From Unio delphinus (Eukaryota > Mollusca > Bivalvia > Unionida > Unionidae): a stretch of 64,000 nucleotides of DNA. Both the position numbers and the translations under genes were made by a program. Of this stretch, positions 59,862-64,000 are shown one piece after another (position 1 is the stretch's first letter; every line of letters begins with the position of its first letter). The notes under the pieces were generated by a model, which saw only the letters and a program-made list of their open reading frames with translations, was not told where the DNA came from and made no database searches. Location of the stretch: contig JAQISU010000094.1 of NCBI GenBank assembly GCA_029339505.1, forward strand, positions 10,378,001 through 10,442,000, in the 5' to 3' direction.

Positions 59862-62360
59862 AATAATAATAATAGTAACAAAGCGTAATTTTGTCTCATC
59901 TTTAGAAACTCTGCACGCTTTACAGCATATCTAATGATATGTCTACAAAACAAATATCATGGAAATAGAAAACATAAAAAAATGCTGATATATTTAAGCG
60001 ATTAAATATTATTAGATCTATAAGTTTGTTCTTGTAGTAGAAAAACGTTAGATATAAGCACTCTTGAAAGGGATCACTGTGTCTTTGTGTCTAACAATTT
60101 GTTCCAGATTGCTGGGCCCTGGCATGCAAAAGAACCTTGTTCATATGACTTTTTTTCTGACTAGGAGCGTAAGTACCATGCTGATGTGTACACATCGGTG
60201 AGGTCAGATATTTATGTTAGACTGGAGTCCGTCAGTCAAAGGTAGCGCAGAGAATAAATTGTGGGTTTGATTCTGGATCGAATGGATAGCCAGAGTAGGG
60301 TACAGAGCAGCGTGTATTTATGTTCTGATCGTGGTACACTAAGGATGAAACAGCTGTTTTATGAACTTTATGAGGTGTCTGGAGTATATATTGTGACGAA
60401 CTAGACATAACTGAGTTGGAGTAATCCAGTCGTGAAGGTACTACTAAACACATAATTGTTTTAGTGACATCAGCTGAAAGATATATGCGAATAAAGCTGA
60501 TGCATCTCAGCTCAAGATAGGCCGCCTTGCATATGTTCATTACATGATGGTGCACTGTGGAGCTAAACACCTAGGTATCTTAATGAGTGTGTGAATTTGG
60601 AGTTGATTTTTGGTGATATTTATTGTTGGAGGTAAAGGATGTGAGTAAGAAAGTCTTTGGGCTGTGATTAGAATGGTCTCAGTTTTATCATCAATCATCT
60701 GCTGCTTGTTACATGTCATCCATGATTTCACATCAGAAATGCACCTCTCTACTCTTTGGATGGTAATATCAACTTCAGCTGGGTGGCTATGTTTGTATAT
60801 TGGGCTGTCATCAGCGTATAATTGGTGAGACACTGGATGATGATCTATGACACTTGAGAGAGCTAGGTGTATAAAATGAAGAGCACATGTCCAAGAACAG
60901 ACCTCTGTGGAACACCACAACATAGATAAAATGGGATGGAGCGAATTCCGTTTGCATACACAATTTGTGTCCTGTTGACTAATCAGGAGTTAAACCACTG
61001 TAATTCTGTATTGTCAATGCCAAATAAATGCTGGAGACGGTGAAGTGATATATAATAGGCTATTTTGTGAAATGCTAAAGACAAATCAAGGAGGGCGAGG
61101 TCTGTGTCTGTCCGCTATACAAAGCAGAGAGAATATCATTACCTACTTTGAGAAGAGTAGTTTCGGTACTGCGGCAAGGGCATTTTGCAGACAATTTTTC
61201 AAGTAATGAACGCAGGCAGTTATCAAGTTGTTCTACTGCAGAAGGTAAGCATGTTTTTAGGTTTACTTGGATGTCATGCGTTAGTTTGGTTCTATTTTTC
61301 ATACGGACATTTCTCGTAGCAGCAAATAAACGTAGATGGTTTGGGACTGATGCATCCAGATGGCATATACTGCAGAGGTGATCTGATTCATGTTCGTGGT
61401 AGACCAGTGTGGACCCTAAAATATTATCATCAGGTCTATAAGGAATCCAGTCTAAAATGTTTCCATGTTTATGCGTGGGTTGGTTATTGACTGTTTAAGG
61501 CTGTAAACATGAATGGAATCTATGAGTTTTGATATTTATGGATTCCAAGGACAGTCAAAGTGCAGCTTGAAATCCTCAATAACAATCATGTTGCCACCTA
61601 TCGAATTTTCTAAGCCCTGGTAATTCGGAAACTGCTCCAAAACGGAAAATTCAGTCAGCTTATTGTTTCTACTAGGAAGAGCGACGTAGAGGCAGAACAA
61701 ATTGACTGACCTTTGTTCCAGTGTGAGTGTTGTTTGGAAAAGTTCAAACGATGTGTGGCAGAAATTTGAAGGTTTTGTTGTGTTTAAGACATTTTATCCT
61801 GACAGCAATTCCACCTTCGCGAGAGTGGCGTGTGAATACCTTGATGAAGTAACCGGTGGGTGTTAGATCTGCGCAAATGGACTCATCGCCTGATGTTTTT
61901 AGCCATGTTTCTGTCAGCAAGGAGATGTCGATATTCTGATCGTTTATAAAATTAACTATTTCTGTGTGCTTTTCCTGTGGTCCTTATGATTGGGCGTTCA
62001 ATAATGCAATATGCAATGGTTCCCTCTGGGATAGTTGACACAAAGGTTGATGCTTTAATATGCATTTGCACCAGGTTATCTAAATTAACGGCCGAATTTT
62101 TACATTGTTTAGCGGAAAGGACGAAAGGGAGATAACTGGAATTTTTCTTCCTATTCTACGCCGGACTGCTTTGAAACAACGTTTCTTGTTTCGTTCCGAT
62201 TAGATTTAAGTAATGATAAATGTTGTCCCAGTTCGTTTTGTCTTCAGCACAATGTAATGATGAGAGCCAAGGAGCGGTCATTTAAATCAGTTAATGAGGG
62301 TCCATCAAAGTATCAACGGGTTGATGGCGATCACATGATGGTGGTTTACTAAAGAACAAA
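59805..62360 (-). mobile_element. CR1/L2-type LINE inserted in the satellite, 3' end with GAT/AAT repeat tail
   Basis: Right to left: APE endonuclease remnant (about 62040-61500; ALLNAQS-like start, decayed), linker (61302-61075), RT palm (60923-60540 with YADD and the NDDKTE-type block as IDDKTE), RT thumb (60570-60232; NICKAAYLELRCIS, SRLDYSNS), a 3' UTR, and a terminal tail seen on + as (GAT)n then (AAT)n at 59805-59872. Frameshifts and stops in all parts. The palm and NICKAA...SRLDY blocks are characteristic of CR1/L2-group elements. Satellite flanks it on both sides. Confidence 0.85.
60540..60923 (-). pseudogene. Reverse transcriptase palm frame of the CR1/L2-type LINE
   Basis: LSSVIDHHPVSHQLYADDSPIY carries the YADD catalytic box, and WMTCNKQQMIDDKTETILI the following palm motif, in one frame. 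It lacks a clean start and is broken on both sides. Confidence 0.85.
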
Positions 62361-63112
62361 CGACGTTAAAACCGGTCAAAACCTTTCCAACAGCGGTTTT
62401 ATTCAAGACATCTACTTTGAATGTTCCGGTCGGAACCGGGCTTGAACCAGGATAAACTGGTTTGAAACGGCTTGATCCGAATTGAACCGGTTTGATCTGG
62501 ATGTAACTGGCTTGAACCGTTTGATAACTGTCAAATACTGCTTGGAATAAACCGGTTTTAACCGGTTTTTATCAAGGATAAACTGGTTGTTAATGTTGTT
62601 GTTGTTGTAGGGTTTAACACCATTTTAGCACACGATAGGCTATATATGGCGGACATTATCATTGGTGGAGGAAGAATCCGAGAGGAAAAAAAACCCAAAA
62701 CACTGACCCAAGAGAAGATACTGGCACGCTTTCTCACGTACCAACATTAACCGAATATGAGAATCGAACCCACGCATGCAAAGGTGAGATGGCTGTGATC
62801 CGTAACGGAGAGCCCCATAGACCACAAGGCCATTCGGGGCATGAATTGAACCGGTTTAAACCAGAGAAACCTGTCCAGCACAGGCTATATCCGTAAACAT
62901 ATACTTTGGAAAAACTGGTTTGAACCGGCTTTGAACCAGTATCAACTAGTTTGAAACCGGTTCTACACGGATATAACCGATTTGATCTGGATGTAATTAG
63001 CTTAAACTGGTAGAACCCGGTCACATCCTGTCCAATACATGCTTCATCCGTAACACCAGCTTGTAACACAAACGGTTTGAACCTGTTTTGGTGTAGGAAA
63101 AACAGGTAAGAA
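62361..63112. repeat. AACCGGTT-rich satellite (right block)
   Basis: Continuation of the 56.3-59.8-kb array beyond the LINE, five or so diverged units, with one SINE 1 inside. Confidence 0.9.
62594..62840 (-). mobile_element. SINE family 1 copy in the satellite
   Basis: Reverse-strand: AAC tail seen as TTGTTGTTGTTGTAGGG, body, and head ending near 62838 (GCCCCGAATGGCC). Target duplication not resolved. Confidence 0.82.
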
Positions 63113-63303
63113 CTAGAATGTTTAATACATTTTATCTGAATATCTTACAAATTAATCAGTTTGTCAAACAGGATTTGTTCCTATTTTTTCTGACACGTAT
63201 AAATCACAACCTGCATGGTAACTTGGTTACCTGGGTCGCCCCATAAACGTTTCAGCCCAGGACATTTCGCCCCACATCAATGGATTTTTTTTTCATACCC
63301 ATA

Positions 63304-63307
<4 letters not shown>

Positions 63308-63398
<91 letters not shown>
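63308..63398 (+). repeat. (CT)n microsatellite
   Basis: About 45 perfect dinucleotide units. Confidence 0.97.
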
Positions 63399-63401
<3 letters not shown>

Positions 63402-63402
<1 letters not shown>

Positions 63403-63522
63403 AGAGCGTCTGCATGCTGCGAAAGCGGGAGGTCGTGAGTTCGATTACTGGCCGAGTCGAACCAAAGGTTTACAAAAATGGTACTAACAGCTGCCTCGTT
63501 TGGTGCTCAGCATTAAGATGTT
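63402..63522 (+). mobile_element. SINE family 2, fragment
   Basis: Starts inside the tRNA-like head (box A replaced by the CT microsatellite), keeps box B and the next 75 bp, and stops at the foldback element. Confidence 0.8.
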
Positions 63523-63525
63523 ACT

Positions 63526-63729
63526 GAGCAGCAGAGGAGGCGAACAGACCAACTTTTCAGGCAAAATATTTAGTAAACTGAGGTTTCTCAATAGGCCTCA
63601 ATTTAGTAAACTGAGGCTTCCTTGAAAAATACTTAATTAATTTTTTTAATAATTAAGCAAAAAAATAAAAAAAAAATAATTTTACAACGATTTTGCTATT
63701 TAGTTGGCGTTCACCTCCTCTGCTGCTAT
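63526..63729. mobile_element. 204-bp foldback/MITE-like element
   Basis: Ends AGCAGCAGAGGAGGCGAAC (left) and the reverse complement of AGCAGCAGAGGAGGTGAAC (right); similarity weakens over the next 20 bp. The interior carries a direct repeat of ATTTAGTAAACTGAGG and A/T runs. No coding capacity. Confidence 0.75.
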
Positions 63730-63747
63730 GCGCTAACAATTTTTTTA

Positions 63748-64000
63748 CTAACTAAATATTTGATCAAGTCCGACACGATATCTTGTCCGAGGGTCTGATA
63801 AATTTATCGTCACAAATCCGTGTGGGATTGTCTGAGCGCGGCTAAAGAAATTTTTAAATTGATTATGATCCATATCGCCACCGCACCAAGTTTGCCAAAT
63901 ATTTCTAAGAGTATGTGTATCAACTCCGTTAAATACACACAGCATATTGCAGTTATCTCTGATCACTTTTGGTATTTGAGTGTAACGTTGAGTGATACAT
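63748..64000 (-). CDS. Virus-type packaging ATPase, C-terminal part (partial, open at the window edge)
   Basis: One frame runs uninterrupted from the right edge to a stop at 63748. Features of adintovirus/Polinton-type packaging ATPases: QIPKVIRDNCNMLCVF (post-sensor strand with an RDN motif) and a C-terminal HGFVTINL...RYRVGLDQIF block. It is the C-terminal end of the gene; the 1-309 fragment is the N-terminal end of another copy, so two separate elements border the window. No frameshift in the visible part, so this one may be younger or intact. Endogenous viral element or free-standing transposon gene; family call likely, group uncertain. Confidence 0.65.
   Translation of the reverse strand, partial: CITQRYTQIPKVIRDNCNMLCVFNGVDTHTLRNIWQTWCGGDMDHNQFKNFFSRAQTIPHGFVTINLSDPRTRYRVGLDQIFS

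Noticed and set aside
59711..59953. Serine-run protein
   Set aside because: Produced by the (GAT)n tail of the LINE read on the minus strand.

Overview
The window is a metazoan nuclear locus, A+T-rich and repeat-dominated, with split genes and tRNA-derived SINEs. The best guess at the host is a mollusc, probably a bivalve. The grounds are a large intronless Mab-21/cGAS-like receptor gene of the kind bivalves have amplified, a cholinesterase-type esterase with long introns, and LINE/SINE families of the sort seen in molluscan genomes. This is inference from family resemblance; no species marker is present.

Layout. 1-1500: relic of an adintovirus/Maverick-Polinton-like element (packaging-ATPase start on -, small parvovirus-type phospholipase A2 on +), interrupted by a SINE with a 12-bp target duplication. 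1.5-12.4 kb: mostly non-coding, with a 144-bp dimeric tandem repeat, two SINE families and a 0.5-kb foldback element. 12.4-13.95 kb: intronless, broken nuclear-receptor copy. 14.7-18 kb: three unrelated minisatellites in a row. 20.8-23.3 kb: LINE remnant flanked by 43-bp direct repeats. 25.3 kb: almost perfect 68-bp-arm hairpin. 26.3-31.4 kb: dead non-LTR retrotransposon of the RNase H-bearing I/Nimb-like type (copy A).

33.5-43.0 kb: five-exon carboxylesterase/cholinesterase-like gene on +. Its first intron holds a second, antisense copy (B) of the same LINE with a further 5' LINE fragment inserted in it. 43.3-47.5 kb: third copy (C), carrying a 1.2-kb insertion with a 5-bp target duplication and an unidentified split reading frame. 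47.9-49.05 kb: 5' part of the LINE type seen at 21-23 kb. 53.2-55.2 kb: 684-codon cGAS-like receptor gene on -. 56.3-63.1 kb: about 150-bp satellite packed with the palindrome AACCGGTT, split by a CR1/L2-type LINE and two SINEs. 63.3-64 kb: CT microsatellite, SINE fragment, foldback element and the C-terminal part of a second virus-type packaging ATPase running off the right edge.

Probably functional host genes are few: the cGLR gene looks intact, and the esterase is complete except for one apparent single-base frameshift in exon 1. Most of the rest is mobile-element sequence in different stages of decay, with nested insertions that give a relative chronology.
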